Source: JAGNGI01 sp035448825 (GTDB lineage: Bacteria; Fidelibacterota; UBA2242). From it: a stretch of DNA of 58,931 bases. The notes beneath the pieces were generated by a model that had not been told where the DNA came from, searched no databases, and was given only the letters and a program-made list of their open reading frames with translations. Of this stretch, positions 18,133-27,204 are shown one piece after another. Each line of letters starts with the position of its first letter. Within the stretch, counting starts at the first letter, position 1. The position numbers and the translations under genes are program-made. Location: assembly GCA_035448825.1 (NCBI GenBank), contig DAOTJS010000015.1, positions 1-58,931 of the forward strand. Reading direction: 5' to 3'.

Positions 18133-18288
18133 AATGTAAACGAAAGGAGGTAAAAGGAAAATATTCTATGATTTTAAGGAATAGTTTCGTTAAATCAATT
18201 AAAAAAAGAAAAGGAGGTGAATGCAAAAATACTTTATCATATTGTTTAATTCACAACTTACTAACAACTAATTAAAGGAAATTGAAAA
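18133..18288 (+). other. Receptor-to-beta-helix spacer with short leader frames
   Basis: This 156-bp gap has three strong purine-rich ribosome sites. The first (AAAGGAGG at 18143-18150) precedes ATG 18168, which opens a 35-codon frame to 18275 (MILRNSFVKSIKKRKGGECK...). The second (AAGGAGGTGA at 18211-18220) directly precedes ATG 18221 and a 16-codon frame to 18271. The third serves the next gene. The equivalent gap after receptor 2 also has a frame starting with the same 11 bases (ATGATTTTAAG, at 47599). Whether these are expressed is unknown. Confidence 0.35.
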
Positions 18289-19971
18289 ATGAAAAAGTTA
18301 CAATTATTTTTATTAGTATCAGTTTTATTAATCTCATCTCAGGTATTTTCGCAAAATTTGAGCGATTATATTTCGGAGACAATAGGTGATACTCTGGTAA
18401 TAAAGGATTTTAATGATCTAGGTGAGCAAAACTCATTATATCTGGTAATTACCTTAGATACTGTTAATGTTCCGGCGGGCCGTGTTTATATGCTAAAGGC
18501 CGACGGATATTATCCACTTGTTAATAATCCTGCTACCTTGAGACCGACTGTTATTGTGGGCGAAGACCCTACAATTTTGGTTAATAATAAAGCAGTAGCA
18601 GCTCCTCCAGTAATTTGTGGCGCCGCTTGGGAAGGTGGCTCTAATACAGGGGCAATTTTTGTTAAACATAATTTTACCATAAAAAACTGTAACATCATTC
18701 CTGCAAATGCGAATAAAGGTTTGGGCTGGAATTTTTTTGATGTTCAGACTGGAGGTATAAAATTAACTTTTCAGAACTGTTTATTTGAACGTACCAGATG
18801 GGTATTTACAGCAAGTGGTGCTCAAAATGTATCATGGTTTATTAAGGATTGTTATTTTGTTAATATGAACGGTCAACCCTGTCGGCGTAATGGTGGAGTA
18901 CTGGATTGTTTTAATAAAGAGGATACCCTATGGGTTGAAAACAATACTCATGTTATGGCTCAGGGCTTTATGTATAAGTTTAGAGCAAATACGTTTAATA
19001 AGGTTGTTTTCAATCATAATACGTTCATTAACATTTCCAATTTAGTATTCCTTGATTTGGGTTCTCAGAAAGACTTTACTATTACAAATAATATATTTGT
19101 CAATTGTAATGTCCAGCCCTACGGTCCTAAAAACGCCGATGTTGGTGAAGAAGATAAAGAGAAACTTCCGATTGGTCTTGTTAATTTGATTGCTGATACT
19201 TCAATACACGTTGACAGAAAGTTCACGGTTAAAAATAACGTTATTTATTGGTCTCCGGCATTAGCAGATGTAGTTGATATTGTAAATCAAAATAAACCTC
19301 AAAATAGTGACGAATGGGTCAGTCAAATGATCACAATGAATTCGAGGACTAAGGCGATGTTTGATGATGACGTGAACTATCCTTATTTGGTTGAAGAAAA
19401 CTGGATAGAAGAATTACCTGATTTTACAGATCCCAAAGATCTCTTGACGACTCAGGTTACTAATTTAAAGACATTTTCTATCTCGACTGTAGACACTAAT
19501 AGTACAGCTGTTATGCCTGATTGGCGTTTGGTCTTAATAGGCGATGATTATTATACCTATTCAGATTGGCCTATTCCTGTTGATCTTTCTTATAGTAAGG
19601 CTAGTTTAAAAACAGGTGGTACCGACGGACTTCCTCTCGGAGATTTGAACTGGTTCCCGGAACTAAAACCTTCGGCCATAGCGCCAGCTAATACAAAACC
19701 GGAAAAATTCGCCTTACGTCAGAACTTCCCGAACCCGTTCAACCCGACTACGACTATAAACTTTACTCTTCCGGAACCGGGCAATGTTACTCTGAAAGTT
19801 TATAATATGTTGGGACAGGAAGTTGCCACATTGATTAATAATGAATTCCGCGGAGCTAATGGGAATCACAGTGTATTATTTGATGGTTCCAGACTTTCCA
19901 GCGGCGTCTATTTCTATACTATTACCTATGGTAACAAAACCATATCCAAAAAGATGGTATTAATGAAGTAG
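18289..19971 (+). CDS. Secreted beta-helix surface protein (DUF5123-like) with sorting domain, receptor partner 1
   Basis: Signal peptide to residue ~21 (LLLVSVLLISSQVFSQ). The middle resembles the right-handed beta-helix surface proteins that carry DUF4957/DUF5123 in Bacteroidetes glycan loci: YMLKADGYYPL, TVIVGEDPT, FQNCLFERTRW, FNHNTFINISN, FTITNNIFVNCN, and a terminal LPLGDLNWFPE like the GDPRW ending of that group. The last ~80 residues are a sorting domain starting QNFPNPFNPTT and ending KKMVLMK. No catalytic motif is evident. It directly follows TonB receptor 1, and a homologue follows receptor 2 (47668-50271), so I infer a surface glycan-binding partner for the receptor. A beta-helix lyase or hydrolase is the alternative. 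Confidence 0.75.
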   Translation: MKKLQLFLLVSVLLISSQVFSQNLSDYISETIGDTLVIKDFNDLGEQNSLYLVITLDTVNVPAGRVYMLKADGYYPLVNNPATLRPTVIVGEDPTILVNNKAVAAPPVICGAAWEGGSNTGAIFVKHNFTIKNCNIIPANANKGLGWNFFDVQTGGIKLTFQNCLFERTRWVFTASGAQNVSWFIKDCYFVNMNGQPCRRNGGVLDCFNKEDTLWVENNTHVMAQGFMYKFRANTFNKVVFNHNTFINISNLVFLDLGSQKDFTITNNIFVNCNVQPYGPKNADVGEEDKEKLPIGLVNLIADTSIHVDRKFTVKNNVIYWSPALADVVDIVNQNKPQNSDEWVSQMITMNSRTKAMFDDDVNYPYLVEENWIEELPDFTDPKDLLTTQVTNLKTFSISTVDTNSTAVMPDWRLVLIGDDYYTYSDWPIPVDLSYSKASLKTGGTDGLPLGDLNWFPELKPSAIAPANTKPEKFALRQNFPNPFNPTTTINFTLPEPGNVTLKVYNMLGQEVATLINNEFRGANGNHSVLFDGSRLSSGVYFYTITYGNKTISKKMVLMK

Positions 19972-20001
19972 GCATTTCCATTATTCGATTAATGAATGGA
20001 C

Positions 20002-20042
20002 TTATGCAAAACCCCGGTATATTTTGCCGGGGTTTTGCATAA
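20002..20042 (+). terminator. Hairpin terminator-like structure
   Basis: A 16-bp perfect inverted repeat (20002-20017 and 20027-20042, core CAAAACCCCGG/CCGGGGTTTTG) with a 9-nt loop lies 30 bp after the beta-helix gene. The right arm contains TTTT but the strand continues with A residues, so it is not a textbook intrinsic terminator. It marks the end of the receptor 1 unit. The remaining 150 bp before the next gene shows no further recognised feature. Confidence 0.65.
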
Positions 20043-20201
20043 AAAACGACGATACCCAAATTCATTAGTGACTTAAAGAATTTAAAAAATCATATTTTTA
20101 GGGAACCAACCATTACTACTCGCCCGTTTAATGGTCGTGAATTTACCAGTCAGTTTGTTAAATTTCAATCCAGAAAATCTTCCAATTAAATGAGGTTTAT
20201 T

Positions 20202-21986
20202 ATGAGATCAAATTTTTATCTACCAATTCTGCTACTAGCGATGACAACTAATATTTTTACAAATTGCGGTAAGCAAACCGATCTGACTCAAAAGACTGTA
20301 GCAGTAATTGACGACCATTATAAAATTACTTTTGCCGATCTGCATAAATACGTCTATGATGAATTTTTTCATCGAAGATACCGCGATAAGTCCGAGGCTT
20401 ACCGACGGGCGCTGAACGAAATGGTATTGGATCAGCTGAAGTGTATTGACTTTTTCAAAAGAGGTTTAAATAATGATCCACAATTGATGCAACAACTTCA
20501 GAGAAATATTAATGAAGAGTTAATCGTCAAATATTTCGAAACGGAATATCTGGGTAAATATACCAGTGAGGAGTTCGCCCGGAAAACCTACAATCAGATG
20601 GGTAAAGAGGTCTATTATCAACAGATAATTTTAAATAAACCGGAAAACGCTTCCGATGCTCAATTGGATGCTTTGAAGAATCAGGCTATGGAAATAAAAA
20701 CCAAAGCCGAACAAGGGGTTGATTTTAATGAACTAATTAAGCAATATACCATTAATAACGTTTCGGATGTTTCTGTTCTTACCATAGACTGGAAAAAGAG
20801 TATGGCAAGTCCCCGTAACCGGGTTATTTTTAGTCTCAATAAGGGTGATGTCCGGATCCTGGACGAATATAATGCTTATTATGTTGTGAAAATTACCGAC
20901 GTAAAACCAATAAAACTAAAACCTTTTGATCAAGTTAAGGATGAGTTAATCTCTCAACTCCAAAATGGCTACTACTATACCAGTTTAAATGAATATGATC
21001 AAGATAAAAAAGCATCGGTTAATCAGGATTCTATAATATGGAATGAAAAAGCGCTTGATCAGCTAGTCAAATGGTCAAGAATTCCCGATTTTTACAAAGC
21101 TATTTATCGGGACACTTTACAAAATGCGATTTCGAGTGGTAGAAATTTAACAATCCTAACTTATCCGGAAGGTCAGGTAGATCTCAAGGAATATCTGCGG
21201 CTTTTAGACGAAATATTAATTTTAGGAGATAGTCGCAATATAACTAAAGAGGAATTGAAGGAATTTATTATAGAAGCCATGCGTAGCGACAAAATTGTGC
21301 GTAAGGCCAGGGATTTAGGGCTGGAAAAAGAAGTATTTAATCCCTATACCAATAATCCCGTTCTGAAGTATAAAATTGTTGAATTGTATAATAAAGCTGT
21401 AATTGAATCTCGAATCCCGCAACCGACCGAAGCCGCCCTTTGGGAGTTTTATCAAGCCAATCGGGATTCTTTGTATTATCAGCTGGAAAAAATCAATCTC
21501 TTTGCGATGATTTTTTCCGATAAAGCCGAAGCCGATCAAATGTGGGCGAAAATTCAGGCAGGTACGCCTTTCAATGAAGCTAGCAATCGCTGGTTCGTCA
21601 AGACTTTTATCAAAGATCGGGATGGTCAGATAAAATCCTATTTGAGTAAGGAACCGCCCTATCTGGGCGAAGCCGCCTTTAAATTAAAGGAAGGCGAAGT
21701 TTACGGTGTAGTCGAATATACCGACCCCGATAAAGGTCGTCAGTACGCCGTGATTAAATGTGAAAAAAGAATGCCCGAAAGACAACTTACCTACGACGAT
21801 GTTCGTAAATCTATCGCTGATGACTTTATCAAATACCATCGCAAGCAAATCAGCCAGGAAGTAACGAAATATCTCTATGATAATTACGAAGTTAAAATCA
21901 ATGAAAAATTATTAGCTAAAGCGATTAAATCACTGAGTAATGAAAAGAAAAAATCCTCTAATCCTTCTTCGAAAAAGAAAAAATGA
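20202..21986 (+). CDS. Peptidylprolyl isomerase/SurA-like chaperone, two parvulin domains
   Basis: Envelope folding factor of the SurA/PrsA/PpiD type. Start 20202 is favoured by TGAGGT 7 nt upstream; ATG 20190 lies before that site. The N-terminus is a signal sequence with a Cys in TNIFTNCGK, compatible with lipid attachment though the lipobox is weak. A helical SurA-N-like region (~40-125) is followed by a first parvulin-like domain (~130-240), a linker helical region, and a second parvulin domain (~425-535, FNEASNRWFVKTF, YLGEAAFKLKEGEVYGVVE). The C-terminus is Lys-rich (KKKSSNPSSKKKK). It is not a polysaccharide gene itself; it may help outer-membrane receptors or secreted enzymes to fold. 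It is followed 110 bp later by the aminopropyltransferase-like gene. Confidence 0.8.
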   Translation: MRSNFYLPILLLAMTTNIFTNCGKQTDLTQKTVAVIDDHYKITFADLHKYVYDEFFHRRYRDKSEAYRRALNEMVLDQLKCIDFFKRGLNNDPQLMQQLQRNINEELIVKYFETEYLGKYTSEEFARKTYNQMGKEVYYQQIILNKPENASDAQLDALKNQAMEIKTKAEQGVDFNELIKQYTINNVSDVSVLTIDWKKSMASPRNRVIFSLNKGDVRILDEYNAYYVVKITDVKPIKLKPFDQVKDELISQLQNGYYYTSLNEYDQDKKASVNQDSIIWNEKALDQLVKWSRIPDFYKAIYRDTLQNAISSGRNLTILTYPEGQVDLKEYLRLLDEILILGDSRNITKEELKEFIIEAMRSDKIVRKARDLGLEKEVFNPYTNNPVLKYKIVELYNKAVIESRIPQPTEAALWEFYQANRDSLYYQLEKINLFAMIFSDKAEADQMWAKIQAGTPFNEASNRWFVKTFIKDRDGQIKSYLSKEPPYLGEAAFKLKEGEVYGVVEYTDPDKGRQYAVIKCEKRMPERQLTYDDVRKSIADDFIKYHRKQISQEVTKYLYDNYEVKINEKLLAKAIKSLSNEKKKSSNPSSKKKK

Positions 21987-22096
21987 TAAAAGTTTGCAAA
22001 ATAATTCAAAATAGGGTGCGAAGATAATTTTTTTCCTGCAGTTACTTGACTTAATTGGGGTATGTATTTAGATTCCAAAGTGGGATAGCCTGATTT

Positions 22097-24445
22097 ATGA
22101 ACTATAAGAAATTAGCGTATCTTAATTTATTTCTCGTTTCGGCTACGGTTATTTGTTTTGAGATTATTTCGACCCGCATATCATCGGTAATTTTTGTCAA
22201 TAATTATGCTTTTATAATTTTATCGCTGGCAATTCTTGGCTTAGGAATGGGCGGTGTTTTCTCATACTATAGATACAGTGCGTCTAAAATTCCCCAGGTG
22301 GTCCGCACGATCGCCCGGTTCCTTTTTCTCACCGGAATTTCCTTACTGCTTTTCATAATCAGCGTTATCGGCTTCTCCATTACTAATCCTTTTATCTATT
22401 TCCCGCTTCTTTTCCTGCCTTTTTTCTTTGCTGGGGTTGTTTATGCCCTAATTTTTAGAATATTTGCCGATGAAAGTTTCAAGCTTTATGCGTCCGACCT
22501 GATCGGAGCCGCAGTAGGCTCGGGTTTATCACTCCTAATTTTTAATTTTTTTAATGCGCCTAATGCGGTTTTATTTCTATCACTTATTATGTTTTTAGCA
22601 GCTGTGATCTTTTCCCGCGAATTTTTCAAGAAAAAGACGGTAATCGGCGTTTATATATTAATCTTTTCAGGAATGCTTTTACTAGGCTGTTTTGGGCGTA
22701 AGGAATTTTTGGGGGAAGTGCCCATCGGAAAATTCCCTGAGAAGGATTTTTATTATGTTTATCCTAATCTCACTCCCTTTGATTATAAAATTGTTGATAG
22801 CCGTTGGAGTTTGTATGGTCGTTCGGACCTGGTGGAGTACCGTCAGCAAGATATGGTCAAGCAGTTGTTTATTGACGGCGCGGCTGGTTCGCCGATGTAT
22901 CGTTTTAACGGCAATCCCCAGAATCCGGACGTCTTACTGTTAAACCTATTAGTAACGCAAACGACAGCGATTCCCTTTATGTTTCTCCAGGGATATGAGA
23001 GGGACAATATGCTGGTAATTGGTCCCGGCGGTGGGAAGGAAGTATTGATTGGTTTGATGAGTGGAATCGGAGAGATTACCGGAGTGGAAGTGAACCCGGA
23101 CTTTGTGGATATTGTGCAGGATCAGAGTTTTTTTAACGGGGGAATCTACACCGGTTTCCCAAACGTCCGAATTCTAGTCAAAGAAGGGCGCCATTTCATT
23201 AAAAGAACCAATCAAAAATACGACTTGATCGTAATGGCTCTGCCATCCACCGAACAGTTGCAGAACATTGATCACCTTGCCGCCAGTGAAAATTACCTTC
23301 TTACCGTCGAAGCTATTCAAGATTATCTTAAAATATTGACTCCCGAGGGCAGTCTGATTTTTACCGTGCATAACCGCTGGGAATTAATTCGGCTTATTAT
23401 GACCACCCTTTATGCTTTGGAGGATATTGGAATTAGCAATCAAGAGGCGTTGAATCATTTCATTATCCTGGCGGAGGATTATGCGCCGACGATAGTCATT
23501 AAGAAAAACGCCTACAGTCCGAACGATATTGCCAGCATTAATAATGTAATCGAACAATTACCGCCGGAACTGCCTGCCGTTACTTACTTGCCCTATCATT
23601 GGAATCAAATCAATAATACCATTGAGAATCAATTATTGAGAAATATTAGGGATAACCGGATTTCTCTACGACAATATATCGAACAGGATAAATACGACCT
23701 TTCTCCGGTTTATGACGACAGCCCCTATTTTTATAAAATAAATCGGGGGATTCAGCGCGACTATCTATGGCTTTTGATCGGGATTACATTTTTAGGAATT
23801 TTTCTAATTATTGTGCCTTTAATTAAAGTAAAAAAATCCATTGATAAAAATAGGATGCAAGCTCTTATTTTCCCATTGAAAATCTTTATTTTAATCGGCG
23901 TCGGATTTATGATAATCGAGGTAACCCTTTTTCAGAAATTGATCCTGTATCTAGGTTCGCCGACGATTTCTTTATCAGTCCTTTTATCCTCATTATTGAT
24001 CGGTATGGGAATCGGTAGCTTTTTCGGGAAAAGAATTCAACCGGGAAATTCCCCTAAACGGTTGAAAATTGTCAGCCTGGCAGTTGTCATAGTAGGGATT
24101 TTCACTATTTTATTTTGTCCTTATTTACTAAACGAACTCTTAATATACAGCCAGGTTTTGCGTTCGATTGTGTGCTTTGTATTATTACTGCCGTGCGGTT
24201 TTTTTCTGGGAATTCCATTTCCTTCGGCGCTTGAATTATTAAAACTCGCGAAGCTGGATAAATATATTCCCTGGATGTACGGGGTCAATGGTAGTATGTC
24301 AGTTCTTGGTTCCGTGCTGGCGGTAATTTTATCAATGGCTTGCGGTTACACTTTGACTTTTTATATCGGGCTGAGTTTTTATTTCGTTGCTTTCCTGACT
24401 ACTTTATATTTTTACAATACTCATCACAAGGTTTACAACGGGTGA
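22097..24445 (+). CDS. Membrane-embedded spermidine/spermine synthase-like protein
   Basis: A 782-residue protein with a polyamine aminopropyltransferase-like Rossmann domain between two membrane blocks. Roughly six or seven hydrophobic helices lie in residues 5-205 (for example ILSLAILGLGMGGVFSYY). The SAM-binding-type domain (~300-445) has VIGPGGGKEVL, EITGVEVNPDFV, and DLIVMALPS. A second block of helices fills ~555-775 (LLSSLLIGMGIGSFFGKR, LLPCGFFLGIPFPSALELL). Such fused membrane proteins are common in environmental bacteria; their substrate is usually unknown, and the aspartates of true spermidine synthases are not clearly kept. No link to xylan metabolism is evident. Confidence 0.82.
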   Translation: MNYKKLAYLNLFLVSATVICFEIISTRISSVIFVNNYAFIILSLAILGLGMGGVFSYYRYSASKIPQVVRTIARFLFLTGISLLLFIISVIGFSITNPFIYFPLLFLPFFFAGVVYALIFRIFADESFKLYASDLIGAAVGSGLSLLIFNFFNAPNAVLFLSLIMFLAAVIFSREFFKKKTVIGVYILIFSGMLLLGCFGRKEFLGEVPIGKFPEKDFYYVYPNLTPFDYKIVDSRWSLYGRSDLVEYRQQDMVKQLFIDGAAGSPMYRFNGNPQNPDVLLLNLLVTQTTAIPFMFLQGYERDNMLVIGPGGGKEVLIGLMSGIGEITGVEVNPDFVDIVQDQSFFNGGIYTGFPNVRILVKEGRHFIKRTNQKYDLIVMALPSTEQLQNIDHLAASENYLLTVEAIQDYLKILTPEGSLIFTVHNRWELIRLIMTTLYALEDIGISNQEALNHFIILAEDYAPTIVIKKNAYSPNDIASINNVIEQLPPELPAVTYLPYHWNQINNTIENQLLRNIRDNRISLRQYIEQDKYDLSPVYDDSPYFYKINRGIQRDYLWLLIGITFLGIFLIIVPLIKVKKSIDKNRMQALIFPLKIFILIGVGFMIIEVTLFQKLILYLGSPTISLSVLLSSLLIGMGIGSFFGKRIQPGNSPKRLKIVSLAVVIVGIFTILFCPYLLNELLIYSQVLRSIVCFVLLLPCGFFLGIPFPSALELLKLAKLDKYIPWMYGVNGSMSVLGSVLAVILSMACGYTLTFYIGLSFYFVAFLTTLYFYNTHHKVYNG

Positions 24446-24505
24446 GTCAATGTTGAAAGTCCATTATTTATAAAATATGAACCTTATGTTTAACAAGGAG
24501 TGTTT

Positions 24506-27145
24506 ATGAAAAGTTGTATTTTAAAATTCACTGAATCTTTGTATTCTGTAATCTCTATGATCGCTTTGTTAGGATTATTTGTCTCTTTGAATGCTGCCGA
24601 TAAAAAAGGTTTAGTGCTTAACGATCAGGACTATTTTGAGATGCCTGGCTTGAATGTTTTGTTTTTCCATAATACGTTTTCAGAAGGGCATCAAGGTGGT
24701 CTGGAAATCATTCAACACGAGAATCGCGTGGCGACTAACGGCGAAATTCGGCTGAATGCCACGCCCGGTCAATGGCAACCAACCGCTAAACTGGGCGAAG
24801 GCTTGCAAAAACGAGGCGTCAGCCCTCAGACTCTCGCTATCGAGGGACGTAAAGTTGATCGCAAGAAGAATGAGATTAGCATTCCTTGTAGTTTTCCGGA
24901 TGAATCTTTGAACCGGAAAGGATTTAATCCTATCATTTATCCTGATCTTCATATCAAATATACTATTAGAGTAAGGGCGAAAGGCCAATCCGTTTTCGTG
25001 ACGGTTGATTTCGACGAACCGATACCGGAGGAATGGTTGGGGAAAATTGGATTCAATCTGGAATTATTCCCGGGCAATTTGTATGGAAAACACTATTATA
25101 TGGACAGTAAATCCGGCATCTTTCCACGTCAGCCGGAAGGTGAGGCCGTTCTTAATTCAGCCGGTGAAGCCGAGGCGCCGGCTTTAGCCGAAGGTCAGGT
25201 TTTAATCGTTGCGCCGGAAAGTGACCTTTTTCGGATGAAAATCGAAAGTAAAGGCAGTAAACTTGTCCTGCTGGACGGCAGTTTACAGCATAATAACGGC
25301 TGGTTTGTGGTGCGTTCGCTGGTTCCTGGCGGCGCCACAAAAAATGCGATTGAATGGGTCATAACCCCAAATGTCATTCCCGACTATAAATACGAACCGG
25401 TTATTCATATTTCGCAGGTTGGCTATCACCCCAATCAGAAGAAGGTCGCTTATATCGAATTGGATAAACGCGAAACGAATATTCAGAATGCAATTCTGTA
25501 TAAAATAACTAACGGTGGTGAATATAAAGTAATAATTGACCGGAAACCCAAAGAATGGGGACAATATCTCCGGTACAAATATGCCTTGCTGGATTTTTCC
25601 GATATCAAGGAATCCGGTATCTATATAGTAAAATATGGCAATAAGGTCAGTAATTCATTTCGGATTGATCCCGCTATTTACAAGCACAATGTCTGGCAAC
25701 CGACGCTGGATTATTTTATACCGGTTCAAATGTGCCATATGCGTGTGAACCAAAAATATCGAGTCTGGCATGGCTGTTGTCACATGGATGATGCATTGAT
25801 GATGCCGTTGAATATTCGCCATTTCGACGGTTATAATAATGAGGGAATGACCTCGACTTTGACTCAATATAAGCCGTTAGAGCATGTGCCGGGTTTGAAC
25901 GTCGGCGGTTGGCATGATGCCGGTGATTACGATCTTAGAGTGGAATCGCAAGCTCAGGCGGTTCTAACTCTGGCGCTGGCTTATGAAGAATTCGGCATAG
26001 AGTGGGACAATACGTATATTGATCAGGAAAATCATCATGTCGAAATTCATCAGCCTGACGGCAAACCCGATCTCCTGCAACAGGTGGAGCATGGTGTTTT
26101 GACAATTCTGGCTGGCTATCGCCAGCTCGGTCGTCTTTATCGCGGTATAATCTGTCCTACTTTACGCCAGTATGTATTGCTCGGTGACGGGTCTACGATG
26201 ACCGACGGTAAGGTCTTCGACGATCCGGAAGCCAGGGCCAAAGCCGCCAATATTGACGAAATGTGGTATAAAAAAGTCGCTAATCGTTATTCGAAAATTT
26301 TCGATCCAGAACTGAATGCGCATGAAATTCAAGTTTATATTCCGGATTTGGATGATCGCCTGGTTTTCACCGATGAAAAGGCTGATTTACAACTCGTGGG
26401 AGCAACCGGTTTAGCCGCCGCCGCTCGCGTTTTAAAAGGATATAACGATGAACTGGCAGAAGAATGCCTCACCGTCGCCGAAGCGCTGTACGAAGCCAAT
26501 AAGAATCAAGGTACCGTCAGTGAATTTATGAGAGATAACGCCCGGGTGAACGCTTTATGCGAACTGATCATAACGACTAATTCCCAGAAATACAAGGACG
26601 AATTGTGCGGTATGAAGGATGAAATTGTGAAAAAATTTCAATTAAGTGCTACATCAATTGCTCGGGTGATACCTTATATTGATTGTGAAGATTTTAAAAC
26701 AGCAGTCTATACGGCGGCGAAAGAATTAAAACCGGAATTGGACAAAATGATGAGCGCCACTCCGTTTGGTTGCCCGACCAGAACTCCGGAATATCTGGGA
26801 TATTCCGCCTATTTTCTGCATAAAGCCTGGCCGGATGTGTTTTCACCGGATCATTTATATTCGGTAGTCAATTTCTTGCTCGGATGCCGACCGGGTAGCA
26901 CTACCAATAGCTTGGTTTCCGGAGTCGGCTCAAATTCCCCGACGATTGCCTATGGAGCGAATCGTGCCGACTGGAGTTATGTTCCCGGTGGTACGTTTTG
27001 GGCGGCTGTTAATATAGTTCGACCGGACTTTCCCGAGGACAAGGATTGGCCTTTTATCTGGCAGGAACGCGAATATATTATCGGCGGTGCCTGTACCTAT
27101 ATGTTTATTGTAATGGCGGCTGATCAGCTCTTGACTGGTAAATGA
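24506..27145 (+). CDS. GH9 family glycoside hydrolase with N-terminal beta domains
   Basis: Family 9 (endoglucanase/exoglucosidase-type) enzyme. The start at 24506 is set by AAGGAG 5 nt upstream, overlapping the alternative GTG at 24500. Signal peptide to ~residue 30. Residues ~35-290 are an extra N-terminal beta-rich domain of a type I cannot name; ~295-390 is the cellulase N-terminal Ig-like domain (VIHISQVGYHPNQKKVAYIE); the (alpha/alpha)6 catalytic domain follows with GGWHDAGDYD holding the base pair Asp471 and Asp474. The acid is probably Glu856 in WQEREYIIGGA near the end, where GH9 has NE. Total 880 residues. There is no sorting domain, so a periplasmic enzyme acting on imported beta-glucan or related oligosaccharides is likely. 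It precedes the second GH10 gene by 59 bp. Confidence 0.85.
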   Translation: MKSCILKFTESLYSVISMIALLGLFVSLNAADKKGLVLNDQDYFEMPGLNVLFFHNTFSEGHQGGLEIIQHENRVATNGEIRLNATPGQWQPTAKLGEGLQKRGVSPQTLAIEGRKVDRKKNEISIPCSFPDESLNRKGFNPIIYPDLHIKYTIRVRAKGQSVFVTVDFDEPIPEEWLGKIGFNLELFPGNLYGKHYYMDSKSGIFPRQPEGEAVLNSAGEAEAPALAEGQVLIVAPESDLFRMKIESKGSKLVLLDGSLQHNNGWFVVRSLVPGGATKNAIEWVITPNVIPDYKYEPVIHISQVGYHPNQKKVAYIELDKRETNIQNAILYKITNGGEYKVIIDRKPKEWGQYLRYKYALLDFSDIKESGIYIVKYGNKVSNSFRIDPAIYKHNVWQPTLDYFIPVQMCHMRVNQKYRVWHGCCHMDDALMMPLNIRHFDGYNNEGMTSTLTQYKPLEHVPGLNVGGWHDAGDYDLRVESQAQAVLTLALAYEEFGIEWDNTYIDQENHHVEIHQPDGKPDLLQQVEHGVLTILAGYRQLGRLYRGIICPTLRQYVLLGDGSTMTDGKVFDDPEARAKAANIDEMWYKKVANRYSKIFDPELNAHEIQVYIPDLDDRLVFTDEKADLQLVGATGLAAAARVLKGYNDELAEECLTVAEALYEANKNQGTVSEFMRDNARVNALCELIITTNSQKYKDELCGMKDEIVKKFQLSATSIARVIPYIDCEDFKTAVYTAAKELKPELDKMMSATPFGCPTRTPEYLGYSAYFLHKAWPDVFSPDHLYSVVNFLLGCRPGSTTNSLVSGVGSNSPTIAYGANRADWSYVPGGTFWAAVNIVRPDFPEDKDWPFIWQEREYIIGGACTYMFIVMAADQLLTGK

Positions 27146-27204
27146 TTAGGTTTTATATTTGAAATTGTAGGATAAGAATTATGAATAAATATAAGGAGAA
27201 AAAA

